A stretch of DNA of 39,221 nucleotides from a virus. The notes beneath the pieces were generated by a model that saw only the letters and a program-made list of their open reading frames with translations, was not told the DNA's origin and made no database searches. The stretch is taken from IMG/VR virus record IMGVR_UViG_3300020122_000125, positions 1 through 39,221 of that record, one strand, 5' to 3'. The first letter of the stretch is position 1. The number at the start of each line of letters is the position of its first letter. The position numbers and the translations under genes were made by a program. Below are positions 13,343-20,884 of the stretch, one piece after another.

Positions 13343-13822
13343 TTATTGGCGCTCTTCCCTCAACCCAGATATTTTCTGTAATATCTCTTGTATTCGCTTG
13401 TTGCCGGCCACTAACTTCTGAATTTTGTGAATGGTTCCACCATATCTTTTCTTCTGAACATACCCAAATTCTTTTTTGACATCCAAATTACCCATAATGG
13501 ATTTATGAACAGAACTCTGGTGAATACCCAATAACTTTGCTATCTCTGTTTGAGTATAGCCATCCAGTCTCATTAGCATTATATTCTTCTGGTTCTCTGT
13601 TAGGTTATTATTAACAATTTTCATCACTTCCATTAGTAATTCATCTTCTAACAACTCAATCTCTTCACTATACTGGAAGGGATTAAGAGCGTGGAATAGT
13701 CCATTCTGATTGGAGAATGAGTTCAGGTGGTCGTCACTAACAGCCACCTCCAATAAAACCCATTGGTATTTGTCTGAGCGCACATTTTTACGCTCAACAT
13801 CTCGATTCTTTTTGTAATTCAT
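13343..13822 (-). CDS. Sigma-region-4-like HTH transcription factor
   Basis: Encodes 159 residues from ATG at 13822, chosen because GGAGGG lies just upstream; an ATG at 13852 lacks a ribosome site. Residues 74-112 (LTENQKNIMLMRLDGYTQ, then TEIAKLLGIHQSSVHKSIMG) have the sigma-70 region 4 helix-turn-helix pattern, which in sigma factors contacts the -35 element. Regions 1 and 2 are not evident, so it may be a partial sigma factor or a late-gene activator that works with host polymerase. It stands alone between the iteron region and the divergent late operon, a natural place for the lytic switch factor. Confidence 0.7.
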   Translation of the reverse strand: MNYKKNRDVERKNVRSDKYQWVLLEVAVSDDHLNSFSNQNGLFHALNPFQYSEEIELLEDELLMEVMKIVNNNLTENQKNIMLMRLDGYTQTEIAKLLGIHQSSVHKSIMGNLDVKKEFGYVQKKRYGGTIHKIQKLVAGNKRIQEILQKISGLREERQ

Positions 13823-13920
13823 ATTCCCTCCATATGGCTTACTCGGTATCATTATGAGATTTCGATGAGAGATGGAGCAGATATAGATACATCTGAAATC
13901 GAACCCCCATAGGAGCCAAT

Positions 13921-14049
13921 ATGACCGATAACAAATACGCTACTGATATCCGTGAAGTAAAAAGACAAGAGGCTGAACAATCCGCCAAAGATAAGGCGGC
14001 TCAAGATGAAGCTGCCAAGGTAGCCGAACAAGAAAAAGCAGGCAAATAA
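13921..14049 (+). CDS. Very small charged protein, first late-strand gene
   Basis: A 42-residue frame (MTDNKYATDIREVKRQEAEQ...) preceded by AGGAG with 6-base spacing, and ending in TAATG shared with the next gene. The product is almost entirely an Ala-, Lys- and Glu-rich helix. Good ribosome site and coupling support expression. No function can be given. The 98 bases upstream separate it from the divergent sigma-like gene and should contain both promoters; TATAGA near 13884 is a weak -10 candidate. Confidence 0.55.
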   Translation: MTDNKYATDIREVKRQEAEQSAKDKAAQDEAAKVAEQEKAGK

Positions 14050-14321
14050 TGAAGACTGATTACGCGAAAGTCAAGAAGCTAACCGCCCAAGTCAATACAC
14101 TGGGTGAGGTCATTGCCCAAATGACCAAAGAAATGGAAATACTACGAAACAACATTGCCCTATTGGCCAAGGTAGCTCATTTCCATGGAGAACCAGAAGT
14201 GGCGGAAAAGGTGAAAGAAGCCTTTGCCCAAGCTAATGAAGAACCAAACTGGGTAAAGAAGGAGTTCAATGATGGCGAGACCCAAGAAGAATCCGTTACC
14301 ACCGCAGCCACCGAGCAGTGA
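14049..14321 (+). CDS. Coiled-coil protein of unknown function
   Basis: Encodes 90 residues with a heptad-like N-terminal half (KLTAQVNTLGEVIAQMTKEM) and an acidic C-terminal tail. Start is coupled to the previous gene (TAATG). Its last 50 bases overlap the next gene. No family is recognised. The position just ahead of the packaging genes suggests a regulatory or DNA-associated role at most. Confidence 0.55.
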   Translation: MKTDYAKVKKLTAQVNTLGEVIAQMTKEMEILRNNIALLAKVAHFHGEPEVAEKVKEAFAQANEEPNWVKKEFNDGETQEESVTTAATEQ

Positions 14322-14523
14322 GATGCCAGCCACTCACCCCTCCCAGGTAGAACTGCCCGTTGCCACGCAGAGGTCAATCTTAGAAGAACTTCTGGCCCAC
14401 ACCCGCACCAGGCGCCTCAAGCTGCAAGGCAAGGCGTTTAAAGACAACGACGACAAGCTAAAGCTATTGGCCTTAGATGTCACCATTGGTCAATTGCTTC
14501 TTGAGATAGAAGACCTCCCTTAA
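14272..14523 (+). CDS. Small Pro-rich/basic protein of unknown function
   Basis: Encodes 83 residues from ATG at 14272, which has AAGGAG (14259-14264) at 7-base spacing; ATG at 14269 is one codon earlier. The N-terminus is Pro-rich and basic (ARPKKNPLPPQPPSSEMP). The C-terminal half is helical and contains RTRRLKLQGKAF. It overlaps the end of the previous gene by 50 bases in another frame and is followed by TAATG. No family is recognised. Confidence 0.55.
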   Translation: MARPKKNPLPPQPPSSEMPATHPSQVELPVATQRSILEELLAHTRTRRLKLQGKAFKDNDDKLKLLALDVTIGQLLLEIEDLP

Positions 14524-15038
14524 TGGCAATTAGCGAACGCAAGGCATACAAAGAACTCATTTGGTATTACTGCAGCTCTTCCGCCGATTTAGGCATTAGT
14601 TCCAGTTTTGGGTCTATCATTGCGTCCGCATTTGGCTTTTCACCATCCAATTCAGTCAATCATGTAGAGAATAAGATGGTCGGACTCATCTCCCAACCGA
14701 AAGGCTCTCCTGTCAAAAAGCTGAGAAAGATTGAAAAAGCCCTGGCTTCTATCCCAAGACAACAACGCCGCATTCTTGATGCCATCTATGGCAATTACAT
14801 CTTCCCACCCCAATTGACCTCAGTATTTGGCCAAAAGACAGGCGCGGCCCTATTCAATAACCTCATCACAGAATTACCAAAATTAATTCAACTTTGCACG
14901 AAAAAATTGTCCAAAAATAAGCTAACCTCAGAAGACGTCAATTTACTACAACAAATAGAAGAGCAGAAAGAGCTACTATTTGTCCAAGCCCACCAAGTAT
15001 ATTTAAGGGAAAGAGCCAAACATGACCTCCAACCTTAA
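14523..15038 (+). CDS. Possible late transcription regulator (ArpU/RinA-like position)
   Basis: Encodes 171 residues. Residues 65-110 (KKLRKIEKALASIPRQQRRI, LDAIYGNYIFPPQLTSVFGQ) resemble the HTH core of small phage regulators of late or packaging genes (ArpU/RinA type), where a conserved R-RIL--Y element precedes an HTH. The match is only by pattern. The gene is coupled to the previous one (TAATG) and overlaps the next by 17 bases. It lies two genes before the terminase small subunit, where such regulators commonly sit. Confidence 0.4.
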   Translation: MAISERKAYKELIWYYCSSSADLGISSSFGSIIASAFGFSPSNSVNHVENKMVGLISQPKGSPVKKLRKIEKALASIPRQQRRILDAIYGNYIFPPQLTSVFGQKTGAALFNNLITELPKLIQLCTKKLSKNKLTSEDVNLLQQIEEQKELLFVQAHQVYLRERAKHDLQP

Positions 15039-15399
15039 AGATCAATATACTGTCAAAGAGTTAGCCGCCATATTTAAGATGTCACATAAGGCAACTATAC
15101 GCCATTTAAGACATTTCAATGTCCCCCTGCAAACTAAAGAGAGATTCAAATCTCACATACCCACGCTCATTATTAGGGACAATAACCCAGAACTGTTTCA
15201 TTCCATAGAGTTAGCGGTAGCAGGAAAGGTCAAGAAACCATTCTTCACCATCAAAGACCTGATGCCATTGTTCTATAAAACACAGTCAGGCATGTATAGA
15301 TGGATTAAGCGCCATCAAATCCCAACCAGAGTTTGTGGCAATAAAATTGTTCTGTTGGCATCAGTTTTACTACAGTTGGAGAAACAATCTGCGCCATAA
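15022..15399 (+). CDS. Tandem HTH DNA-binding protein
   Basis: Encodes 125 residues with two similar helix-turn-helix units. The first is YTVKELAAIFKMSHKATIRH (9-28). The second is FTIKDLMPLFYKTQSGMYRW (76-95), followed by a short wing and KIVLLASVLLQL. This pattern resembles excisionase/MerR-type winged HTH domains in duplicate. It could be a regulator of the terminase operon or a terminase partner. The stop TAA overlaps the conserved motif at 15397. Confidence 0.55.
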   Translation: MTSNLKDQYTVKELAAIFKMSHKATIRHLRHFNVPLQTKERFKSHIPTLIIRDNNPELFHSIELAVAGKVKKPFFTIKDLMPLFYKTQSGMYRWIKRHQIPTRVCGNKIVLLASVLLQLEKQSAP

Positions 15400-15428
15400 T
15401 AAAACATTTATGAGCTATCTATAGAGAG
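15397..15428 (+). promoter_or_regulatory. Shared late-gene motif upstream of terminase
   Basis: TAATAAAACA (15397-15406), ten bases, then ATCTATAGAGAG (15417-15428). The same two blocks, TAATAAAACA and ATCTATATAGGGAG, occur at 20031-20054 before the scaffold gene with no spacer. The ten-base difference is about one helical turn. It may be a late promoter recognised through a phage factor, or a leader element; the evidence is two copies only. Confidence 0.35.
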
Positions 15429-15435
15429 AACAACC

Positions 15436-15879
15436 ATGGCCAGAACCAATACTATCCCAGACACTTTAGTCCCAGCTATCATGAAGATGCTTCACGATGG
15501 TGCCAATGCCCAGAAGGTAGTAGATTGGCTTAAAGCAGAGCACGACATCAATGCCACTGTGCGTATGGTCAATTTCCGCACGCAAGAACTTCGTAAATTG
15601 GAGCAAGAATCCAAGAAGTTAGCTATCGCCGAGGCCGCCGCCCAATCCGCACTCGACTGCATTGGAATCATCGACAGTGGCATCATGCTTCTCAATCAGG
15701 AAGCTATCAAACTACTCAAAGCCACTGACACCGAATCTAAGTTAGCCGGTCGCCAAATAGCTGAAACTGCTCTGAAATACATCGACAAGAAGATGAATCT
15801 TACCGGTATGGACAAAGATGAAATCACCGAGTCAGATGAAGAGCTTCTCAATAGCTTACTGAAGAAGTTAGGCGAATGA
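15436..15879 (+). CDS. terS: Terminase small subunit (probable)
   Basis: Encodes 147 residues directly upstream of, and overlapping by 4 bases (ATGA), the terminase large subunit. The N-terminal part (DTLVPAIMKMLHDGANAQKV, VDWLKAEHDINATVRMVN) fits a small HTH for recognition of packaging DNA. The middle is a long helix (ELRKLEQESKKLAIAEAAAQ), and the C-terminus is acidic, as in oligomeric small terminases. Sequence homology is not obvious, so the call depends on position and architecture. Confidence 0.6.
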   Translation: MARTNTIPDTLVPAIMKMLHDGANAQKVVDWLKAEHDINATVRMVNFRTQELRKLEQESKKLAIAEAAAQSALDCIGIIDSGIMLLNQEAIKLLKATDTESKLAGRQIAETALKYIDKKMNLTGMDKDEITESDEELLNSLLKKLGE

Positions 15880-17285
15880 ACGAAACTACATCAATTCTAC
15901 CAGAAAACGATGGATTTAGCACCAATATTGACCAATTTCGTGCAAAATTCCAGCAAATCCCACTTTCTGATAGGCCAAAATATCTGAAAAAGATGTCTCC
16001 AGGGGAGCTTCGCTTTCTCTTTCAAAATCCCCAAATCTTTCTCTTCGATAAACAAATACCCCCTTCAACCAATTGGAGATATCATTGGTATCGTGGCGGA
16101 AGAGGGATTGGCAAAACTTTCGCCTCCACTTCTTGGCTCTATGAGAAGATTATCAATGGCGCCAGAGAAGTTGCCATCGTTGGCCCCGACTATTCTACTC
16201 TCATCAAAGAAATACTACCAATCTTTGAATCCCATTTCCCACCTGACCAAATACCTAAATTTAATGGCAAAGACAATATGTATAAATGTCATAATGGATG
16301 TATTGTAAAGGTGTATTCAAGTGAGACAGAGATTCGTGGATTGAATGCTGAGTATGGAATTGCAGAAGAAATCTGCAAATGGTGCGACGGTATTCCCGAT
16401 AAAATCAAAGACAGATTCCGCCTATTCAATTTGGGAGTTAGAAGCCGCCGAGCCAAACCCAATCCACAAATCTTCATTGCCTCTACCCCAAAACCATTCC
16501 CTATCTTCATCGAGTTCGAGAAAGAGTTCTTAGCCGGCAACCCAGACTACTCCATGGTCATCGCTGAGACCAAAGAGAACATCTATCTATCTGAGGCAAC
16601 CAAACGAGCCTACTATGCTGAATACGGCAATACCAGATTCGGTCGCCAAGAGCTATATGGTGATTTGTTGGTGGATAACCCAGATGCATTGTGGAAAGCT
16701 GACATATTGGAGAAATGTCATATCACTCAGCAGGTATTCGATAAGCTATTGAGAGATGGCGTATTGAAGGTTATCAAAGCGGTCGTTGCTGCTGATCCGG
16801 CTGTGACAACCAATAAATTCTCTGATGAGACCGGTTTGATAGCTGCCTGCCTGTGTAGCGACAACAAAGTCTATATATTGGAAGACGCTTCTGGTAAATT
16901 GACTCCCGAGCAGTGGGCCAGCAAGGCAGTCGAGCTATACAAGAAATACAATGCCGCCCACATCATCATGGAATCTAATCAAGGTGGAAACCTATTAGAG
17001 CAAGCCATTAAGACAGTGGATAGGTATGTCAGAACCCAACTCATTCATGCTTCAGTGGGTAAGCAGACCAGATTCGAGCCAGTCGTAATGGCTTATGAAC
17101 GAGGGGAAGTCTATCATGTGGGAAACCTACTTGGCCTTGAAAGCCAAATGTTGTCATATAATCCATATTTGGGCAATCAATCATCACCAGACAGAGCAGA
17201 TGCTGCGGCTTATTGCGTATATTATCTACTGCTGGGTCAAGCCGCTCCAGTTCAACGATCCACTAAGAATTTCGGTTCTTGGTAA
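15876..17285 (+). CDS. terL: Terminase large subunit, DNA-packaging ATPase/nuclease
   Basis: Encodes 469 residues, a usual length for the family. Walker A is GGRGIGKT (74-81). Walker B is YGIAEEI (160-166), with paired Glu as catalytic acids, and IASTPKP (201-207) is the coupling motif. The C-terminal nuclease has AADPAV (305-310, Asp307), MESN (365-368, Glu366) and SPDRADA (437-443), giving the acidic cluster that binds metal and cuts DNA. The enzyme pumps DNA into the prohead through the portal and cleaves at the end. It overlaps the small subunit by 4 bases and is followed by the portal after 16 bases. Confidence 0.95.
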   Translation: MNETTSILPENDGFSTNIDQFRAKFQQIPLSDRPKYLKKMSPGELRFLFQNPQIFLFDKQIPPSTNWRYHWYRGGRGIGKTFASTSWLYEKIINGAREVAIVGPDYSTLIKEILPIFESHFPPDQIPKFNGKDNMYKCHNGCIVKVYSSETEIRGLNAEYGIAEEICKWCDGIPDKIKDRFRLFNLGVRSRRAKPNPQIFIASTPKPFPIFIEFEKEFLAGNPDYSMVIAETKENIYLSEATKRAYYAEYGNTRFGRQELYGDLLVDNPDALWKADILEKCHITQQVFDKLLRDGVLKVIKAVVAADPAVTTNKFSDETGLIAACLCSDNKVYILEDASGKLTPEQWASKAVELYKKYNAAHIIMESNQGGNLLEQAIKTVDRYVRTQLIHASVGKQTRFEPVVMAYERGEVYHVGNLLGLESQMLSYNPYLGNQSSPDRADAAAYCVYYLLLGQAAPVQRSTKNFGSW

Positions 17286-17301
17286 TATAAGGTAAAACAC
17301 A

Positions 17302-19458
17302 ATGGTTACTTTTAAAACACTTGACTCCAAAAACTCAGCCTTCAACCCAGGACTATTACAGCGCCTCCATGTTCTGTATAAAGGTGGATATGATGTTTGG
17401 AACAATGCAGACCTATTTCTACACCAATTAGCATCTGAAACCACCGCTTCATTCGAAGATCGTAAGCAATGTGCGGCCTATCTACCATTGATGTCTGATA
17501 CCATCGATTACTATGCAGCTATGTTATTCTCTGGCGAAATGTCAGTGACCGAAGCTGCCGATGCTGATGATGAAGGCACTTTGGGCGATGAAGCAGATGA
17601 TGAATCTGTGTATAAACTATTCTTGGCTTGTGCTAATCTAAGAGGTAATTCATTAGAAGAAGTAATGCGCCATACCACTACTGACGCCCTAATGTATGGT
17701 TATGCTTTTGTGGGAGTTGATTTCCCCCGTTCTGATGAATTGCCAACCACTCTATTGGAAGAAGAAGTTCTTCAAGTAGCTCGCCCTTACTTATGTGATA
17801 TTGATCCAGATTGTGTTATTAATTGGTCATGTAATGAGGCCGATAAGTTCAATTGGGTAGTTATTAAGTCAGACAATGTAGTTCAGCCTGATCCATTGCA
17901 ACCTCCAATGCACCAAGTAGAGTTCAAGATTTGGAAGATGGAGAATGGATTTGCTAAATGGCAACTATACCAAACTGACCTATTGAAGATGGGTAAGCAG
18001 CCAAATCCAAATGACGATGTAGCATTGGTAGAAGAGGGAACCACTTCATTCAAAGAGATTCCAGTTCTTAAGCTATGTTTGCCAACTGGATTATCATTAG
18101 GGCCAAAGATTGCTCCAATGTGTGAAAATATCTTCCAAAGAACTTCTATTCTATTCAATGGTGAAAACAAATCACTCAATGCAATGAGAGTTGTATTTCT
18201 TGGAGACGAATCTAATGCTCCAGGTGGGCCAACTCCAGCTATGGTTCAAGAGAATCCATTTCGTCATTTGACATTGCAGACTGATTGGGAATCTAAGGGA
18301 TTTGGTGTGTTAGGCGCTAATGACAAAATGGATATCATTGAATCCCAAGGCCACGCCTTTAAGATTGTTGATGAACAGATTGATCGTCAGATTGAGAAGG
18401 TTAAAGAGACCGTTCATCAGATGTCTAATACTGCTGCCGCTTCTAAGGGTTCTAAGAGCCAAGGTCGTTCGGCTGCTGCTCAACAAGAATCAAGACATGC
18501 CACTGAGATTCTATTAACGGCTTATGGTAATATCGTTAGAGATTACATCAAATCTATTATGAATTGTATCTCTACAGCTCGTAATGAATCAATTGTATGG
18601 ACAGTTGATGGATTTGAGAACTTCACTATTATGGATCGCTCTCAATTGACTGAAGAGGCTAAGAATTTCCCTCAGGTTATTCAGGATAGCAAAAGTCAGA
18701 CATTCAGTAGGCTCTATACTGAGAAGTTCTATTTGGGATTGTTAGATGGCGCTTCTCATGAAGAAGCTAAGCAGATTCGTCGTGAGATCTTGGACGCTAT
18801 CGACAAAGCAGCGATGGCACCAGATATGCAGGGAGCAACAGCCGTGCCCCAGCTCAATCAGGCAGCTAAACCCGATTCTGGTCAATCTGATGAAACTATG
18901 GCCCTTGGCCCAGCAGGACAACCTCTATTGCCAGAAGGTTCTCATCTACAAACTGGCGAACACATTGATCCACAAGAAGTATTTGATCATTTAGCACAAG
19001 ACTATAATGAGAAAGACATTGATTGGGTATTGCATATTCCATGGATTGGCCCAGTAGAAGTTCCACTTAACTCAATTGATTTCTCCAATAAAGATAACTG
19101 GCAAGCTACTCAAGATGAAGATCATGTAGAGATGTTTGCTGATAAGATGTCTAATGACAACATGACTAAGCCAATTGTATTGGTTAATGCGCCAGCTCAG
19201 GACGGCAAGATGATGATTGTCGATGGACATCATAGGGCATTGGCCGCATTGCAAAATGGACAGCCAGTTCCAGCTTATGTTGGACAGGTAGGTCGTTTGC
19301 AAGGCCCATGGAGCAAACTGCATTCCAAGCAAGTTGGCAAGAAACAAGGTTCTGGTTTATTGGCCAGTTCTCAGCAAGTTAATGCCACTTCACTTCAGAA
19401 AGACATCTCCAATCAGGTCAATCAGTCTGAAAGGGCTAAGGGCGGAAAGACAAAGTAA
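17302..19458 (+). CDS. Portal protein with C-terminal ParB/sulfiredoxin-like domain
   Basis: Encodes 718 residues, long for a portal. Residues 1-520 carry the portal-type sequence (LLQRLHVLYKGGYDVWNN near the start, a long helix around 360-390, Ala-Ser-rich segment near 375-400) and follow the terminase as expected; the family may be the DUF4055 type. Residues 587-665 form a separate domain: VPLNSIDF (587-594), EHVEMFADKM-like helix, KPIVLVNA, and DGHHRALAALQNGQPVPAYV (641-660). The DG-HR-A---G-PVPA pattern is the ParB/Srx nuclease-like signature. A Gln/Ala-rich linker joins the two, and a basic, Gln-rich tail ends the protein. Confidence 0.85.
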   Translation: MVTFKTLDSKNSAFNPGLLQRLHVLYKGGYDVWNNADLFLHQLASETTASFEDRKQCAAYLPLMSDTIDYYAAMLFSGEMSVTEAADADDEGTLGDEADDESVYKLFLACANLRGNSLEEVMRHTTTDALMYGYAFVGVDFPRSDELPTTLLEEEVLQVARPYLCDIDPDCVINWSCNEADKFNWVVIKSDNVVQPDPLQPPMHQVEFKIWKMENGFAKWQLYQTDLLKMGKQPNPNDDVALVEEGTTSFKEIPVLKLCLPTGLSLGPKIAPMCENIFQRTSILFNGENKSLNAMRVVFLGDESNAPGGPTPAMVQENPFRHLTLQTDWESKGFGVLGANDKMDIIESQGHAFKIVDEQIDRQIEKVKETVHQMSNTAAASKGSKSQGRSAAAQQESRHATEILLTAYGNIVRDYIKSIMNCISTARNESIVWTVDGFENFTIMDRSQLTEEAKNFPQVIQDSKSQTFSRLYTEKFYLGLLDGASHEEAKQIRREILDAIDKAAMAPDMQGATAVPQLNQAAKPDSGQSDETMALGPAGQPLLPEGSHLQTGEHIDPQEVFDHLAQDYNEKDIDWVLHIPWIGPVEVPLNSIDFSNKDNWQATQDEDHVEMFADKMSNDNMTKPIVLVNAPAQDGKMMIVDGHHRALAALQNGQPVPAYVGQVGRLQGPWSKLHSKQVGKKQGSGLLASSQQVNATSLQKDISNQVNQSERAKGGKTK

Positions 19459-19622
19459 TGGCCCGCACTTATCGTAGCGGTCAATGTAGAAAAGTCGTTT
19501 ATCATACCAAAGAGTCTGCCTACAAAGGCATTATCAAGCGTAATACCACCACTATTCTCCGTATCTATTGGTGCAATTCATGTAATGGATTCCATCTAAC
19601 ACACAAGAAGAGAAAACCATGA
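19458..19622 (+). CDS. Small basic zinc-binding protein
   Basis: A 54-residue frame coupled to the portal stop (TAATG). It is strongly basic (MARTYRSGQCRKVVYHTKES, ending HLTHKKRKP) and has CNSC plus an upstream Cys and His residues that could bind zinc. It resembles small phage proteins found near head genes in size and charge only. The next gene starts inside its last codons (ATGA). Confidence 0.55.
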   Translation: MARTYRSGQCRKVVYHTKESAYKGIIKRNTTTILRIYWCNSCNGFHLTHKKRKP

Positions 19623-19789
19623 TTTTCACACCTTATGAACAAAAAGTTATTATAGAGCAATTGGGAGAAGATGGTTTGACCGACTATTACTTAGAAATCG
19701 GTGCGGAAGGTTTAATCATTACCACTCGAAAGGGTATAGTAGAGTTCAATGCAACTGGGTTTAAGGTGAAAATCAATGATAATCCATAA
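19619..19789 (+). CDS. Small protein of unknown function
   Basis: A 56-residue frame (MIFTPYEQKVIIEQLGEDGL...) coupled to the previous gene by an ATGA overlap. It looks like a small helix followed by a beta hairpin (LIITTRKGIVEFNATGFKVK). No family is recognised. Confidence 0.5.
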   Translation: MIFTPYEQKVIIEQLGEDGLTDYYLEIGAEGLIITTRKGIVEFNATGFKVKINDNP

Positions 19790-19898
19790 TTTTCTATCTT
19801 ACTATCTGATACCAGGCAGAAACCTATTCTATAGGCTGCCTACTTTCAAGAAGCGCAAGAGAACCCAGGGAGCAAGAAATGATCCGCAAAGTTGGTAA
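19776..19898 (+). CDS. Possible very small basic protein
   Basis: A 40-residue frame (MIIHNFLSYYLIPGRNLFYR...) that begins inside the previous gene after AAGGTG and ends inside the next one. The C-terminus is basic (FKKRKRTQGARN). Only the ribosome site and tight packing support it, so it could be chance. Confidence 0.3.
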   Translation: MIIHNFLSYYLIPGRNLFYRLPTFKKRKRTQGARNDPQSW

Positions 19899-20010
19899 TA
19901 AATATCGTATTTATTCTCGAAAGACGGGTAAGAACTTGGGCACTTTTAGCTCAAAAGCCGCTGCTTTGAATCATGAACGACAGATTCAATATTTCAAACA
20001 TCGAAAGTAA
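19879..20010 (+). CDS. Small basic protein of a common phage type
   Basis: A 43-residue frame with a clear GGGAG ribosome site. The sequence KYRIYSRKTGKNLGTFSSKA followed by AALNHERQIQYFKHRK has the form of a short, basic protein that recurs across many phages near head genes, where a strand-turn-strand segment precedes one helix. Its role is not known. It is the last of four tiny genes between portal and scaffold. Confidence 0.6.
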   Translation: MIRKVGNKYRIYSRKTGKNLGTFSSKAAALNHERQIQYFKHRK

Positions 20011-20030
20011 ATCTGCTCCAAATCTCACAA

Positions 20031-20062
20031 TAATAAAACAATCTATATAGGGAGCAATCCCT
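20031..20062 (+). promoter_or_regulatory. Shared late-gene motif and GNRA hairpin before scaffold
   Basis: TAATAAAACA is followed directly by ATCTATATAGGGAG, matching the element at 15397-15428. It then forms a small hairpin, AGGGA/TCCCT with the tetraloop GCAA (20049-20062). It lies 58 bases before the scaffold start and ahead of the highly expressed capsid gene, a good position for a late promoter or a transcript-processing site. Confidence 0.35.
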
Positions 20063-20119
20063 AACACCCACTATTGGCACATGTCTCGCCAAACCAAAAT
20101 GACATTAAAGGGAAACAAC

Positions 20120-20830
20120 ATGCCAGACAATAACGACAATCAGGACAACCAAAACGATTCTTCCAATACTGTTGATTCAGAAGATAAACCAATGTCTTCT
20201 AAACAATTTAACCAAGCACTCTCGGCTCGTGAAAAGGCTTTCGAGAAAAGATTGGCTAAGCAGCAAGAAGAATTTACTAAGCTTATTGAGCGATTGGCCC
20301 CTCCAGCAAAGGAAGAGCCACAACTATCAAGAACATCAGAGTTAGAAAGAACGGTTAAAGACCTTTCTAAACAACTCCAAGAGCGTGATAGTCGCGAAAA
20401 GGCCAGTAATCTCCGCAAATTAGCAGAGCAATCACTTCGTGCTCACGGTATTGATGCCGAATTCACGGAGCATGCACTTGCTTACTTAGTTGATGCAAAA
20501 CAAGCAATTAAGTATGACGAAGATGGTAATGTGGTCATGGTATTAAATGGTATGCCTTATGAAAACCTTGACGAGGGTATGGCAGTTTGGGCACAATCCC
20601 GTGATGCTAAACTGTATAAGAAGCCAACCGGTGCCGCAGGCAGCGGAGATGGTAATCGTCGTAGCGGCTCTTCCACATTAGATCAGATGCAAAAGTCTGG
20701 TAAATTGGATTTGAAGCATAGAGAAGATTCAGACAAGTCATTCAATGCGCAAGACCCCAAACTAACTCTTGAGCGTTCTTCCAAAGTGGCTCTAAGTCAG
20801 CTTCTCGCACAAAAACTCTCAAAACACTAA
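20120..20830 (+). CDS. Head scaffolding protein
   Basis: Encodes 236 residues from ATG at 20120 (GGGA upstream); an in-frame ATG at 20081 lacks a ribosome site. The N-terminus is Asn- and Asp-rich and disordered (MPDNNDNQDNQNDSSN). Residues 35-115 are strongly helical and charged (AREKAFEKRLAKQQEEFTKL). The C-terminus is basic and ends KVALSQLLAQKLSKH. A disordered acidic start, coiled coil and basic C-terminal helix directly before the capsid gene are the hallmarks of scaffolding proteins, which guide prohead assembly and then leave. Confidence 0.8.
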   Translation: MPDNNDNQDNQNDSSNTVDSEDKPMSSKQFNQALSAREKAFEKRLAKQQEEFTKLIERLAPPAKEEPQLSRTSELERTVKDLSKQLQERDSREKASNLRKLAEQSLRAHGIDAEFTEHALAYLVDAKQAIKYDEDGNVVMVLNGMPYENLDEGMAVWAQSRDAKLYKKPTGAAGSGDGNRRSGSSTLDQMQKSGKLDLKHREDSDKSFNAQDPKLTLERSSKVALSQLLAQKLSKH

Positions 20831-20840
20831 GTAATATTTT

Positions 20841-20856
20841 GGAATATCATTATTCC
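20841..20856 (+). other. Perfect hairpin between scaffold and capsid genes
   Basis: GGAATA (20841-20846) and TATTCC (20851-20856) form a 6-bp stem with loop TCAT. It is not followed by a U tract, so it is not a terminator. It may stabilise or mark the 5' end of the capsid message. Confidence 0.45.
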
Positions 20857-20884
20857 GAACTTCTTCTAATAAAAGGAATCTCAC

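Noticed and set aside
20031-20054. Resemblance to a T7 RNA polymerase promoter (TAATA...TATAGGGAG)
   Set aside because: It is two bases longer than the T7 consensus, the recognition core differs, and no single-subunit RNA polymerase gene is present.
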